Source of the DNA: an uncultured Lachnospiraceae bacterium | Lineage (GTDB): Bacteria > Bacillota > Clostridia > Lachnospirales > Lachnospiraceae | Assembly (NCBI GenBank): GCA_947382355.1 | Contig: CANCYR010000035.1 | Location: 1 to 32,715, forward strand | DNA: 32,715 nucleotides | Direction of reading: 5' to 3' | In this document: in pieces, positions 1 to 7,069 of the stretch | Layout: every line of letters starts with the position of its first letter | Position numbering within the stretch: position 1 is the stretch's first letter | Notes under the pieces: model-generated | The model's database searches: none | Seen by the model: only the letters and a program-made list of their open reading frames with translations | Told to the model about the DNA's origin: nothing | Position numbers and translations under genes: made by a program

Positions 1-55
1 CAGAAACTATACGTAAGTTAATTTTTGCCTGCTGGTAAGAAAAATATTATTGTTA
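1..55. repeat. Left arm of 55-bp perfect inverted repeat (IR-L)
   Basis: Bases 1-55 are the exact reverse complement of 3190-3244. Identity stops at base 56 on the inner side. The outer limit cannot be seen because the window begins here. The arm contains an imperfect internal dyad around 20-48 (ATTTTTGCC ... GGTAAGAAAAAT), which could be where a recombinase binds and crosses over. A TATTAT hexamer at 45-50 could serve as a -10 box, but no good -35 precedes it. The arm ends 17 bp before the TIR start codon, so the TIR promoter must lie in or beyond the repeat. Confidence 0.95.
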
Positions 56-72
56 ATAGTTGAGGATATAAA

Positions 73-1164
73 ATGAATGAAATTTTTATTAGTTGGTCGA
101 AATCTAAAGGTAAAGAATTAGCTAAGCATACAAAACATCTTTTAGAAACCCTTTTGCCAGATATAAAAGTTTTTATGTCTGAAGAAGATATATATGGCGG
201 GGAATATGTTCAAGAGAAAATTATACAACATATTGAACAATGCAATACTTTGGTTCTCTGCTTTACATTAGATAATAAAAAATCGCCATGGTTATTATAT
301 GAAGCAGGATATGCTAGTGGACTTCATAAACGTGTTATTCCATTTTTATTTGAAAAAGATTCATTATGGCATTCATGGATAGATAATCCAATGAATATAG
401 CTAGAGAAATTGACTTTGGTAAGGATACTTTTATAACAGATTTTCTTGAAGCTTTTTCCATAAAAAAAACAACTTATACTGAAGCTTGTATTGAGGCTTA
501 TAAGAAAAGCATAATTGAGGCAAAAGAAAAATATCGCCAAGTTGATATCCAGTGTGAAGATTTTGTTGAAAAGTTGATTGCAGTTGATAAATTTACAATA
601 ACCAGTCCTTTCTATATGGATAGAGTTGCATATTTTTTATCAGGATTTGAAACTTTTGAACTTTGGAATGCTATTATACAATCTTTTTTATATACAGGTA
701 AATATTTATGGATATATGGACGGAAAAATATGAAATTGTTTGGTGGTAATTTTAATGAATTATTTGAATATTTAGATAAAAAATCAGTTCAATCACAGAT
801 GAGTGGAATAGATTTTAAGATCCTATTTCTAAATCCAGCTTCTGAAGAAGTCGGATTTGCCCATAAAGATCAAGACATATTTGAACCTGAATTGCTTGCA
901 ACTATCTCTCGTGCAAAAAAAACTGTTGGTTCAAACAAAGTATTACAGAAATGTTTTAAAATGTATTCTAATAGACGTGAAGAAGTGATTATTCGTGTAG
1001 ATAATTGTATTATTTATTCCAAACCACATTTTGATATATATGGTGCGCCTAACATAATGACTAACAACAAATTTGAAGTGTTTAGTGCATCTTCAAAAAA
1101 AGGAAAAGAATGCATAAAAAAATATCTTGAAATATGGGATAATGCAGTAGATATGTTCGATTAA
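73..1164 (+). CDS. TIR-domain effector protein with C-terminal sensor-like domain
   Basis: This 363-aa protein begins with a bacterial TIR domain (about residues 1-130). Visible motifs are the opening IFISWSKS strand, a SEEDIYGG loop, and SPWLLYEAGYASG, where Glu77 sits at the usual position of the NAD-hydrolysing glutamate. TIR proteins of this kind typically cleave NAD or make signalling nucleotides during phage defence; that role is inferred here. Residues about 185-363 form a second alpha/beta domain, with a strand ending ILFLNPASE that recalls PLD-like sensor domains but without an HKD motif. The start is supported by GAGG 7 bp upstream. The gene is AT-rich like the rest of the cassette and converges on the kinase gene. 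Only 17 bp separate it from IR-L, so inversion would cut it off from whatever promoter lies left of base 1. Confidence 0.85.
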   Translation: MNEIFISWSKSKGKELAKHTKHLLETLLPDIKVFMSEEDIYGGEYVQEKIIQHIEQCNTLVLCFTLDNKKSPWLLYEAGYASGLHKRVIPFLFEKDSLWHSWIDNPMNIAREIDFGKDTFITDFLEAFSIKKTTYTEACIEAYKKSIIEAKEKYRQVDIQCEDFVEKLIAVDKFTITSPFYMDRVAYFLSGFETFELWNAIIQSFLYTGKYLWIYGRKNMKLFGGNFNELFEYLDKKSVQSQMSGIDFKILFLNPASEEVGFAHKDQDIFEPELLATISRAKKTVGSNKVLQKCFKMYSNRREEVIIRVDNCIIYSKPHFDIYGAPNIMTNNKFEVFSASSKKGKECIKKYLEIWDNAVDMFD

Positions 1165-1396
1165 ATATTATTTATTTTTTATACAAAAACAGTTTGAGTT
1201 TGCATTCTATTGAGAAGACCAATTCTTTAAAGCAGAAAATATGTAAATATTGAACTTGAAATGAATAAGGCGAAACTTTGTAATTGCTATAAGCAAACAA
1301 AATAGAAATTAATTTGATTATTAGAAAATTTATTCCCTTCTTTGAAATCTGAATATTATTTATTATGTTTGGTTGTGTATTTTTATTTTTCCGTAT

Positions 1397-2050
1397 TTAC
1401 ATATTAATGTTTTTGTTAATACAACAAATAATTTGCTCGATAGTATTCTCTATGCTCAAATCAGTCACATCAATATTGAAAATATAGTGATATTTTAAGG
1501 CAATTTTTTTCGTACTTAAATAAAGATCTTTATTAGTTTGAAAGATAAATGGTACAAAATTCAACATATAGGAGCAAGAATCTCTATTTGAAATTCTTTC
1601 ATAAATTTCTTGTTCATTTGTTATATAAAGGTTTATATATATAATATTGTTATTTTCTGCAATTCCATTTAATATTTCGGGAATTATATGAACACCATTA
1701 ATTATTGTGGCAATACCTTTTCGCTTTTGCCTAGCAACGATTTGTTCAAAGGATTTTTTCATAGTCTTGCATTGCATTTTTGCTTCATCAAAAGTTAAAA
1801 GTTTCGTGTGATCTGTAATATGTATTTTTTCAAATACAAAATCTACCTGATTGCCAAATTCAATTTTTAGATGATCATTATAACCACGTAGCACTTCTCT
1901 AATTAAATCAGTTTCTTCTATTATTCTAAACTTCTCAACTTTCTTTAATAGTTCGTATGATATGGTTGTTTTTCCAACCCCTGGTACACCAGATATAAAA
2001 ACGATTAAACCATCCGGAATTATTAATTCTTGATTAATGTTATTTTGCAT
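1397..2050 (-). CDS. P-loop kinase, 2-phosphoglycerate kinase/zeta-like
   Basis: This 217-aa nucleotide-binding protein has a Walker A motif, GVPGVGKTT, at residues 21-29, followed by ETDLIREVLRG and, further on, GVHIIPEIL. That order (P-loop, D-x-IREVLR, GVHxxP) matches the 2-phosphoglycerate kinase-like group of small P-loop kinases, which phosphorylate small molecules. The actual substrate is unknown. It follows the DUF4062 gene by 60 bp on the same strand and is probably co-transcribed, so it may be an accessory or control enzyme for that effector. The GGAG ribosome site lies about 17 bp from the ATG, longer than ideal, so translation may be weak. A zeta-toxin-like kinase is an alternative, and the family split cannot be settled by eye. 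Confidence 0.7.
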   Translation of the reverse strand: MQNNINQELIIPDGLIVFISGVPGVGKTTISYELLKKVEKFRIIEETDLIREVLRGYNDHLKIEFGNQVDFVFEKIHITDHTKLLTFDEAKMQCKTMKKSFEQIVARQKRKGIATIINGVHIIPEILNGIAENNNIIYINLYITNEQEIYERISNRDSCSYMLNFVPFIFQTNKDLYLSTKKIALKYHYIFNIDVTDLSIENTIEQIICCINKNINM

Positions 2051-2110
2051 TGGTAAAAATATATTATCTCCTCGTTTAATATTTAGTATGTAGTATGCGT
2101 AGGCATATAC

Positions 2111-3115
2111 CTAAATAGAATTATTAACACAATTTTTTAAAGTTGGATATTCTTTTTTGTTCTCAAAACATTTTAAACAATATGTTAGAATATATCTTCC
2201 TGTATTAGTTGTTTTATCAATAAATATGCAATCCTCTAATGTTCCTAATGTAGTGTTATTTACTCTAATATAAAATCCAACTAGTCCCACTTCCTGATTA
2301 ACAATAACACCACGAAAACTAACATTAAAATCCTTAACACAAATAAAGTGGAATTTTATTTTGGAATATTCTTTCTTCAAAGTATTCCACCAATGATCAT
2401 ATTGATTTTTAAAATATTCAATTCTATTGCTATCGTTTCCAAGTCTAAAGTATATAAATATATTTACCATAGTATTTTTATATACATTTATTTTTAATAG
2501 ATTTTTCACAATAGGAATATAGGATGAAGTACCACTTGCCATAATATGTATTGTTTTTACAGACTTTATCTTCAGAGAACCTATTTTGGTGTTTATATCA
2601 AAAAATCCCAGTCGCTCCTCGCACATATCACTATTGCATCTTAACCATCCAGGCATAGGAAATTTTTTTATGGTATGTTCTAAACTTGTGACAAACTTTG
2701 ATGTTAATTCATCTGAACTATTCCAAAAACTGACAAGTCTATGGTCTGTAACTTTTTTATGAAATTGAGTAAATTTAATTTTTCTTTCGTCATCTTTTTC
2801 TGTAATAACAGGATTACTTTGAACCATCGAAATGATTTTTTTCCCCTTTTTTATTGCATAATCGTATTCTTTTTCTGTATAACTTTTTCCGTCGGAAGTG
2901 ATAGTACCATATAACCCACCTAACAAAATTACATAATAATCGGAGTCGTCTATGACTTGTTTTATATATTCAAATTGTTCCTCATCAATAGCAGGAAACC
3001 ATTCCATTCCAGCAGGGTAATATCCTTTTCTTAAAATAGCTTGTGTGAGCAATGTTCTTTCTTTTTCTAAATCTTTAACAGTCGAACTAATAAAAATCTG
3101 ATAACGTCTATTCAT
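2111..3115 (-). CDS. DUF4062-domain protein (TIR-like fold effector)
   Basis: This 334-aa protein opens with a DUF4062 domain (about residues 1-95): YQIFISSTVKDLEKER, the PAGMEWFPA segment and DDSDYYVILLGGLYGTI. DUF4062 has a Rossmann/TIR-related fold and often heads predicted immune or signalling proteins. The C-terminal half (about 180-334) is an unassigned alpha/beta region with a strand-rich pattern (IHIMASGTSSYIP, VNIFIYFRLGND) that recalls the C-terminal part of the TIR protein at the other end of the cassette; this is an impression, not an alignment. The start at 3115 is chosen because AAAGGAG sits 7 bp upstream. A longer reading frame reaches back into the inverted repeat but has no ribosome site. 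The gene is first in a leftward pair with the kinase. Confidence 0.75.
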   Translation of the reverse strand: MNRRYQIFISSTVKDLEKERTLLTQAILRKGYYPAGMEWFPAIDEEQFEYIKQVIDDSDYYVILLGGLYGTITSDGKSYTEKEYDYAIKKGKKIISMVQSNPVITEKDDERKIKFTQFHKKVTDHRLVSFWNSSDELTSKFVTSLEHTIKKFPMPGWLRCNSDMCEERLGFFDINTKIGSLKIKSVKTIHIMASGTSSYIPIVKNLLKINVYKNTMVNIFIYFRLGNDSNRIEYFKNQYDHWWNTLKKEYSKIKFHFICVKDFNVSFRGVIVNQEVGLVGFYIRVNNTTLGTLEDCIFIDKTTNTGRYILTYCLKCFENKKEYPTLKNCVNNSI

Positions 3116-3189
3116 AATAGCTCCTTTCCACTGTTTTAATAGTATTGAATAAATATTGTACGATTTTCCCATTTGGAACAAACACTTTG

Positions 3190-3244
3190 TAACAATAATA
3201 TTTTTCTTACCAGCAGGCAAAAATTAACTTACGTATAGTTTCTG
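3190..3244. repeat. Right arm of 55-bp perfect inverted repeat (IR-R)
   Basis: This is the exact reverse complement of bases 1-55, with no mismatch. It lies 74 bp upstream of the DUF4062 start codon and 79 bp from the stop of the tyrosine recombinase. Together the arms bound a segment of about 3.1 kb containing complete genes only, which is the geometry of an invertible segment. The outer boundary of the repeat is unknown because its partner runs to the window edge. Confidence 0.95.
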
Positions 3245-3255
3245 CTATATTTAAT

Positions 3256-3298
3256 AGATAATAAAATGTTATTTATGCCTTATTATCTTTATATCCAA
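3256..3298 (-). promoter_or_regulatory. Dyad plus weak leftward promoter candidate outside IR-R
   Basis: AGATAATAA (3256-3264) and TTATTATCT (3280-3288) are 9-bp inverted arms around a 15-bp centre. On the minus strand a weak promoter, TTGGAT at 3298-3293 and TAAATA at 3275-3270 with 17-bp spacing, points through IR-R into the cassette. It could be the fixed outside promoter of an inversion switch, or the dyad could be a protein site. No T-tract follows on the minus strand, so it is a poor terminator and recombinase transcripts may read through. Confidence 0.25.
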
Positions 3299-3323
3299 CG
3301 CATAACTTTGAATTATCCTTCAT

Positions 3324-4250
3324 TCATTCCCAAACCCTCATCCCATTCCGCGGATGCCTCCCCTCCAAAATCTCCCTCTGCTTACTCATAGACACACTAG
3401 TATAAATCTCCGTAGTAGTAATAGAACTATGCCCCAACATCTTCTGAATATAACGAATATCCACACCCGCCTCCAAAAGCAGCGTAGCAAAAGAATGCCG
3501 GAACATATGAGGCGTAATATGCATATCAATCCCGGCAGCATCCACATACCGATTAATCATATATCTGACCGACTGCTCCGACAGCCGATTATGCAGCCGG
3601 TTCACAAACAGCCATTCCGTTTCACACAATTCTTCCGAAAAATAATCCTTATACCGTAACAACGCCTTGATTACTTCCTCATTGCCAATCTGCAGCATAC
3701 GTTCCTTGGCGCCCTTGCCAAAAATCAAAACAGTCTTGTTCTTCAAATCCAAATCCGCCTGCCTTAAGGTACAAAGCTCCGAAATCCGCATTCCCGTAGC
3801 AAATAATAGCTCCATAACTGCAATATCCCGCACCACAACCTTTTCCTGATAAGGTGTCAAAGCTCTGCCTTTTTCCTTATAAATCGTAGAAAGAAATACT
3901 TCTATCATATTGGAAGGTATGGTTTTAGGAAGTCTTTTTGGCTGGCGGAAGCTAAGGTCTATCTTATTAAAAGGATTGAGCTGGATTATCTCTTCATACT
4001 CCAGATAATGAAAAAATGCCTTTATGCTGGCAATTTTTCTTTTAATGGTGCGGGGCTGATACATTTTATGGATATCGGAAAGATAATCCATAAGAATTTC
4101 CTTGCTGACCGGCAGGCTGTTTGTGGGAATCAGGGACAGAAACTGTCTTAAATCAATACCATATGCTTTTACCGTTTTCCGGTCCAGATTTTTATGGATT
4201 AAGCAGTAATCCAGATACTCGTTCATAAGAAATTTTAATGTTGTTTGCAT
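3324..4250 (-). CDS. Tyrosine recombinase (Xer/integrase family)
   Basis: This 308-aa site-specific recombinase has an N-terminal SAM-like core-binding domain (about 5-90) and a C-terminal catalytic domain (about 110-300). All catalytic residues are present: Arg155 (ATGMRISEL), Lys179 (FGKGAKER), His248-x-x-Arg251, His274 (MLGHSS) and nucleophile Tyr283 (TEIYTSVS). The length is close to XerC/XerD, but a housekeeping role is unlikely beside an inverted-repeat cassette. The start at 4250 is chosen because AAGGAGA lies about 10 bp upstream; an upstream extension to 4415 lacks one and would run through the promoter. The gene reads toward IR-R 79 bp beyond its stop, which fits a cognate recombinase of the flanking inverted repeats. 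Cassette genes could also receive read-through from its transcript. Confidence 0.9.
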   Translation of the reverse strand: MQTTLKFLMNEYLDYCLIHKNLDRKTVKAYGIDLRQFLSLIPTNSLPVSKEILMDYLSDIHKMYQPRTIKRKIASIKAFFHYLEYEEIIQLNPFNKIDLSFRQPKRLPKTIPSNMIEVFLSTIYKEKGRALTPYQEKVVVRDIAVMELLFATGMRISELCTLRQADLDLKNKTVLIFGKGAKERMLQIGNEEVIKALLRYKDYFSEELCETEWLFVNRLHNRLSEQSVRYMINRYVDAAGIDMHITPHMFRHSFATLLLEAGVDIRYIQKMLGHSSITTTEIYTSVSMSKQREILEGRHPRNGMRVWE

Positions 4251-4292
4251 GGCAATCTTCTCCTTTGTTTTAAATGTTGTAAAACCATAAGC

Positions 4293-4321
4293 AGAATAAA
4301 AGAAAATAGGAATGCTGTAAA
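4293..4321 (-). promoter_or_regulatory. Promoter of the tyrosine recombinase
   Basis: On the minus strand TTTACA (4321-4316) and TATTCT (4298-4293) are separated by exactly 17 bp and lie about 43 bp upstream of the recombinase start codon. Confidence 0.55.
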
Positions 4322-4382
4322 TAGAAAAGTAAAGTCGTAAAGAAAAATTTATGAGTAATAGCGTATTAATAATAAAGAATGC

Positions 4383-4411
4383 TTGACACCGATCACACTC
4401 TCTATTATAAT
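4383..4411 (+). promoter_or_regulatory. Consensus promoter of the TetR operon
   Basis: TTGACA (4383-4388) and TATAAT (4406-4411) with a 17-bp spacer form a perfect sigma-70/sigma-A promoter. Its -10 box lies inside the left arm of the palindrome at 4405-4447, so binding there would block it. Confidence 0.85.
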
Positions 4412-4447
4412 CCATTTATATAAAAAGGTTATATAAATGGATTATAA
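4405..4447. promoter_or_regulatory. 19-bp-arm palindromic operator, probably autoregulatory
   Basis: Arms 4405-4423 and 4429-4447 are perfect inverted repeats around a 5-bp centre (core CCATTTATATA / TATATAAATGG). They cover the -10 box and expected transcription start of the TetR gene 15 bp downstream. TetR regulators commonly repress their own operon from such sites. As RNA it would also form a strong 5' hairpin. Confidence 0.7.
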
Positions 4448-4462
4448 AAAAGGAGAAAACCT

Positions 4463-5044
4463 ATGCCCAAGCAAAGAATAACAAAAGAAATGGTTGTAGA
4501 CACCGCTTTTGAGTTAGCCAGACACAACGGAATGGAGCAGGTTCTTGTAAAAAACATCGCCAAAGAGTTAGGCTGTTCCGTACAGCCCATTTACAGCTAT
4601 TGCAAAAGTATGGAGGGCTTGCGGCAGGACGTGTTTGAAAGGGTAAATCTCTTTATTCAAACATATGTAGAAGCACATATGGATAAAAGTAACCTGTTTC
4701 GCAGCACGGGACAGGCATATATTCAATTGGCAAAAGAAGAGCCCCACCTGTTTAAAATATTTATTTTACATGAAAGAAAAGGAATCTCATCTTTAAACGA
4801 TCTGTACCAGTCAGAAACCAATCCGTTTGTCGCTAGTTTTATTGCTGATAAACTGAATATCAGCATATCCCGGGCAAGGAGGCTTCATTTAAATATGTTG
4901 ATTTATACCATTGGAATCGGCACCATTTTTTCTGTGACAACGCCCGGAATTTCAACAGATGAAATATTTGCCCAGCAGGAAACCGTCTATGAGGCATTTT
5001 TGAAACAGGCATTAGAAAACAGAGAAACAAGGAGTGACGAATAA
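4463..5044 (+). CDS. TetR/AcrR family transcriptional regulator
   Basis: This 193-aa regulator has an N-terminal TetR helix-turn-helix (about residues 5-50: VVDTAFELARHNG, then IAKELGCSVQPIYSYCKS) and a helical ligand-binding region after it. AGGAG sits 7 bp before the ATG. It is the first gene behind a consensus promoter masked by a long palindrome, so it very probably represses itself and the genes that follow. The next gene starts on the base after its stop codon. The ligand is unknown; the efflux pump further on suggests a toxic compound. Confidence 0.85.
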   Translation: MPKQRITKEMVVDTAFELARHNGMEQVLVKNIAKELGCSVQPIYSYCKSMEGLRQDVFERVNLFIQTYVEAHMDKSNLFRSTGQAYIQLAKEEPHLFKIFILHERKGISSLNDLYQSETNPFVASFIADKLNISISRARRLHLNMLIYTIGIGTIFSVTTPGISTDEIFAQQETVYEAFLKQALENRETRSDE

Positions 5045-5956
5045 ATGCAGGAGAAAAAAACAGTTATCTTACCCATACTTCATGTAATTATCATACTCTT
5101 ATTATTGCTTATTACAATTTCCGGCATTTGCTCTTTTGATTCTACATGCTCGTATGAGTTCATCAACCAATATGGCAATCAAGTAAGGATGTGGGGAGCA
5201 GGCATATATGCCTATGACTCCTATTTTAAGGCACCCATTTTTATAGGGTCGGACCTAACCATATTGGTGTTTGTCATACCGTTAGCTTTGGTAAACTTTC
5301 ACAAGATAAGAAAAGAAGAAGGCATTGAAAATCATATCTGCTGTTTTGGCACGCTGAGCGTATTGCTTTATTATTCCGCAAGCCTTGCATTTGGCGTTAC
5401 CTATAATATCCTGCACCTGCTTTACATAGCTTTGTTTGGAATCTGCTTTTATAGTGCTGGAATCATCTTTATAAAGCTGTATAGGGTGAGCATTTCCGGT
5501 GAGGAGAAGAACTGGAAGTATCCTTTTACAAAAGGAATGAAGATATACTTATTTATAGCAGGAATTTCACTATTTGCTGCATGGCTTCCGGATATAGTGG
5601 CTTCCATAGCCCGCGGCACTTCCTTGGAGCTGATTGAAGTATACACTACGGAAGTTACTTATGTGTTTGATATGGGGATTATCAGCCCGCTTATGTTTTT
5701 CGCATATCATCTGGCAAAAAAAGGTAACTTTATGGGGTATGTTCTTTTGCGGATGATATTGAAAGTGTGCATATGCGTGGGAATCATGCTTCCGATTCAG
5801 ACTATTTTTCAATTGATGGCGGGCATTTCCATACCGTTTCCTGCATTGATGACAAAGGTATTCATATTTGTCCTGCTGGCTGCATTTGCTGTTTATTTTG
5901 CATGTGGTTTGAAAGGGAAAATAATAAAGGGCATATTTCAGATAACTGAAATATAG
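5045..5956 (+). CDS. Unrecognised polytopic membrane protein
   Basis: I do not recognise this 303-aa protein. It is strongly hydrophobic with about seven to eight membrane segments. The first is at residues 8-30, followed by an extracytoplasmic stretch containing two cysteines (Cys28, Cys35), then segments from about residue 73 to the end. No enzyme motif is visible. It starts immediately after the TetR stop codon, so it is translationally linked to that regulator and is likely its main target or partner. The MerR gene follows 21 bp after it. A transporter or sensor role is possible but unsupported. Confidence 0.7.
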   Translation: MQEKKTVILPILHVIIILLLLLITISGICSFDSTCSYEFINQYGNQVRMWGAGIYAYDSYFKAPIFIGSDLTILVFVIPLALVNFHKIRKEEGIENHICCFGTLSVLLYYSASLAFGVTYNILHLLYIALFGICFYSAGIIFIKLYRVSISGEEKNWKYPFTKGMKIYLFIAGISLFAAWLPDIVASIARGTSLELIEVYTTEVTYVFDMGIISPLMFFAYHLAKKGNFMGYVLLRMILKVCICVGIMLPIQTIFQLMAGISIPFPALMTKVFIFVLLAAFAVYFACGLKGKIIKGIFQITEI

Positions 5957-5977
5957 AAGCCAAAGGAGAAAGAAAGC

Positions 5978-7000
5978 ATGGAATATTTGACTGCTATAGA
6001 AATTTCAAAAGCATGGAACATATCAAGCCGCATGGTTGCCTATTATTGTGAAACAGGACGGATTGAGGGGGCTGTAAAAAAAGGAAAGACCTGGTTTATT
6101 CCCTCTTATGCAGAAAAGCCTGCCGATAAGCGCCATTTGAAGAAAAAGGTAAAGACTGCGGCGGACAATATCATGCAGACAGAGCTTGTGGCAGAAATGG
6201 AAAAGACAGATACAGATGCAGTTTACCATACAAGAGATGTCTCACATCATCTTGGGTTTACCAGAGAAACCTTGAGGTATTATGAAGAAATCGGCTTGAT
6301 TAGTCCCAAAAGGGAAAAATACAGCCAATACAGAGAATTTGACTTTTACGATATGTCCCACCTTATGGCGATTGATTTTTACAGAAAAAGAGGATTTACG
6401 CCTATCCAGATTAAGAATCTGTTAGAGGCAGACAACCGGCAGGAATATGAAGAAATATTAGGAGAACAGATGGATGCCCTGAAAAATGAGCTTGAATGCT
6501 TGCAGGGAATGTTGCGGCAGCTTGAAAAAGCATATGATTTTTATGATTATGCAACAGCCAACATCGGAAGATTTGAAGTGCGGACAATGCCTGCATATTA
6601 TGTGAGGGAATCCATAGATTCCATATCGTCTTTTCAAGAATACAGGGAAAAGGTACTGAACTATCTGAATTTAGACAGTGAAGACATTTTATCAAATATG
6701 GTTCGTGCCATTACCTTTGACGGAACGGGATATAAAGGCTCTGGAATGTATATTGTCATGCAGCATCCTTCTGATAATAAAGAAAATTTACTCTTGGAGG
6801 GCGGCAGGTGCCTTTATACTACGCTGATAGCAGATAATAACGACAATACGCTTATGGAAAAAATGTTTGTCCTATGCCATCGGTGGGCAGAAGAGCATCA
6901 AGAGGCGTTTCGGGGCGTAGTGTATATTTTTATCCGTTTCGTAGTATTAGAGGAACAGACAGATGAGAATTATTACGAGGTATGGATACCGCTGAAATAA
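5978..7000 (+). CDS. MerR-type regulator with two HTH domains and GyrI-like C-terminus
   Basis: This 340-aa protein joins two DNA-binding modules. Residues 1-45 (YLTAIEISKAWNISSRMVAY) form an excisionase/HTH_17-like winged helix. Residues about 82-180 (YHTRDVSHHLGFTRETLRYY, then EEIGLISP) form a typical MerR HTH followed by its long coiled coil. The C-terminal part (about 200-340) resembles GyrI-like small-molecule-binding domains. MerR proteins are normally 130-280 aa with one HTH, so this is an enlarged form. A GGAG site precedes the ATG. The promoter before the downstream efflux gene has the 19-bp spacer that MerR activators untwist, so this protein very likely turns on that pump when it binds a drug. 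Confidence 0.8.
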   Translation: MEYLTAIEISKAWNISSRMVAYYCETGRIEGAVKKGKTWFIPSYAEKPADKRHLKKKVKTAADNIMQTELVAEMEKTDTDAVYHTRDVSHHLGFTRETLRYYEEIGLISPKREKYSQYREFDFYDMSHLMAIDFYRKRGFTPIQIKNLLEADNRQEYEEILGEQMDALKNELECLQGMLRQLEKAYDFYDYATANIGRFEVRTMPAYYVRESIDSISSFQEYREKVLNYLNLDSEDILSNMVRAITFDGTGYKGSGMYIVMQHPSDNKENLLLEGGRCLYTTLIADNNDNTLMEKMFVLCHRWAEEHQEAFRGVVYIFIRFVVLEEQTDENYYEVWIPLK

Positions 7001-7014
7001 TTTTTGTTTTCCTG

Positions 7015-7045
7015 TTGACTTGGGGGTTTCCACCGACTTTATACT
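7015..7045 (+). promoter_or_regulatory. MerR-type promoter with 19-bp spacer
   Basis: TTGACT (7015-7020) and TATACT (7040-7045) are separated by 19 bp instead of 17. The spacer has partial dyad symmetry (GGGGGTTTCCACC). Overlong spacers are the hallmark of promoters activated by MerR regulators, and a MerR gene ends just upstream. Confidence 0.7.
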
Positions 7046-7069
7046 GCTACAAGTAAGGAGGTGGTTCTC

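Noticed and set aside
3116-3220. In-frame upstream extension of the DUF4062 gene into the inverted repeat
   Set aside because: No ribosome site at 3220; a strong AAAGGAG supports 3115.
4251-4415. Longer N-terminus for the tyrosine recombinase
   Set aside because: It would run through the predicted promoter and is a hydrophobic run unlike the family; 4250 has AAGGAGA.
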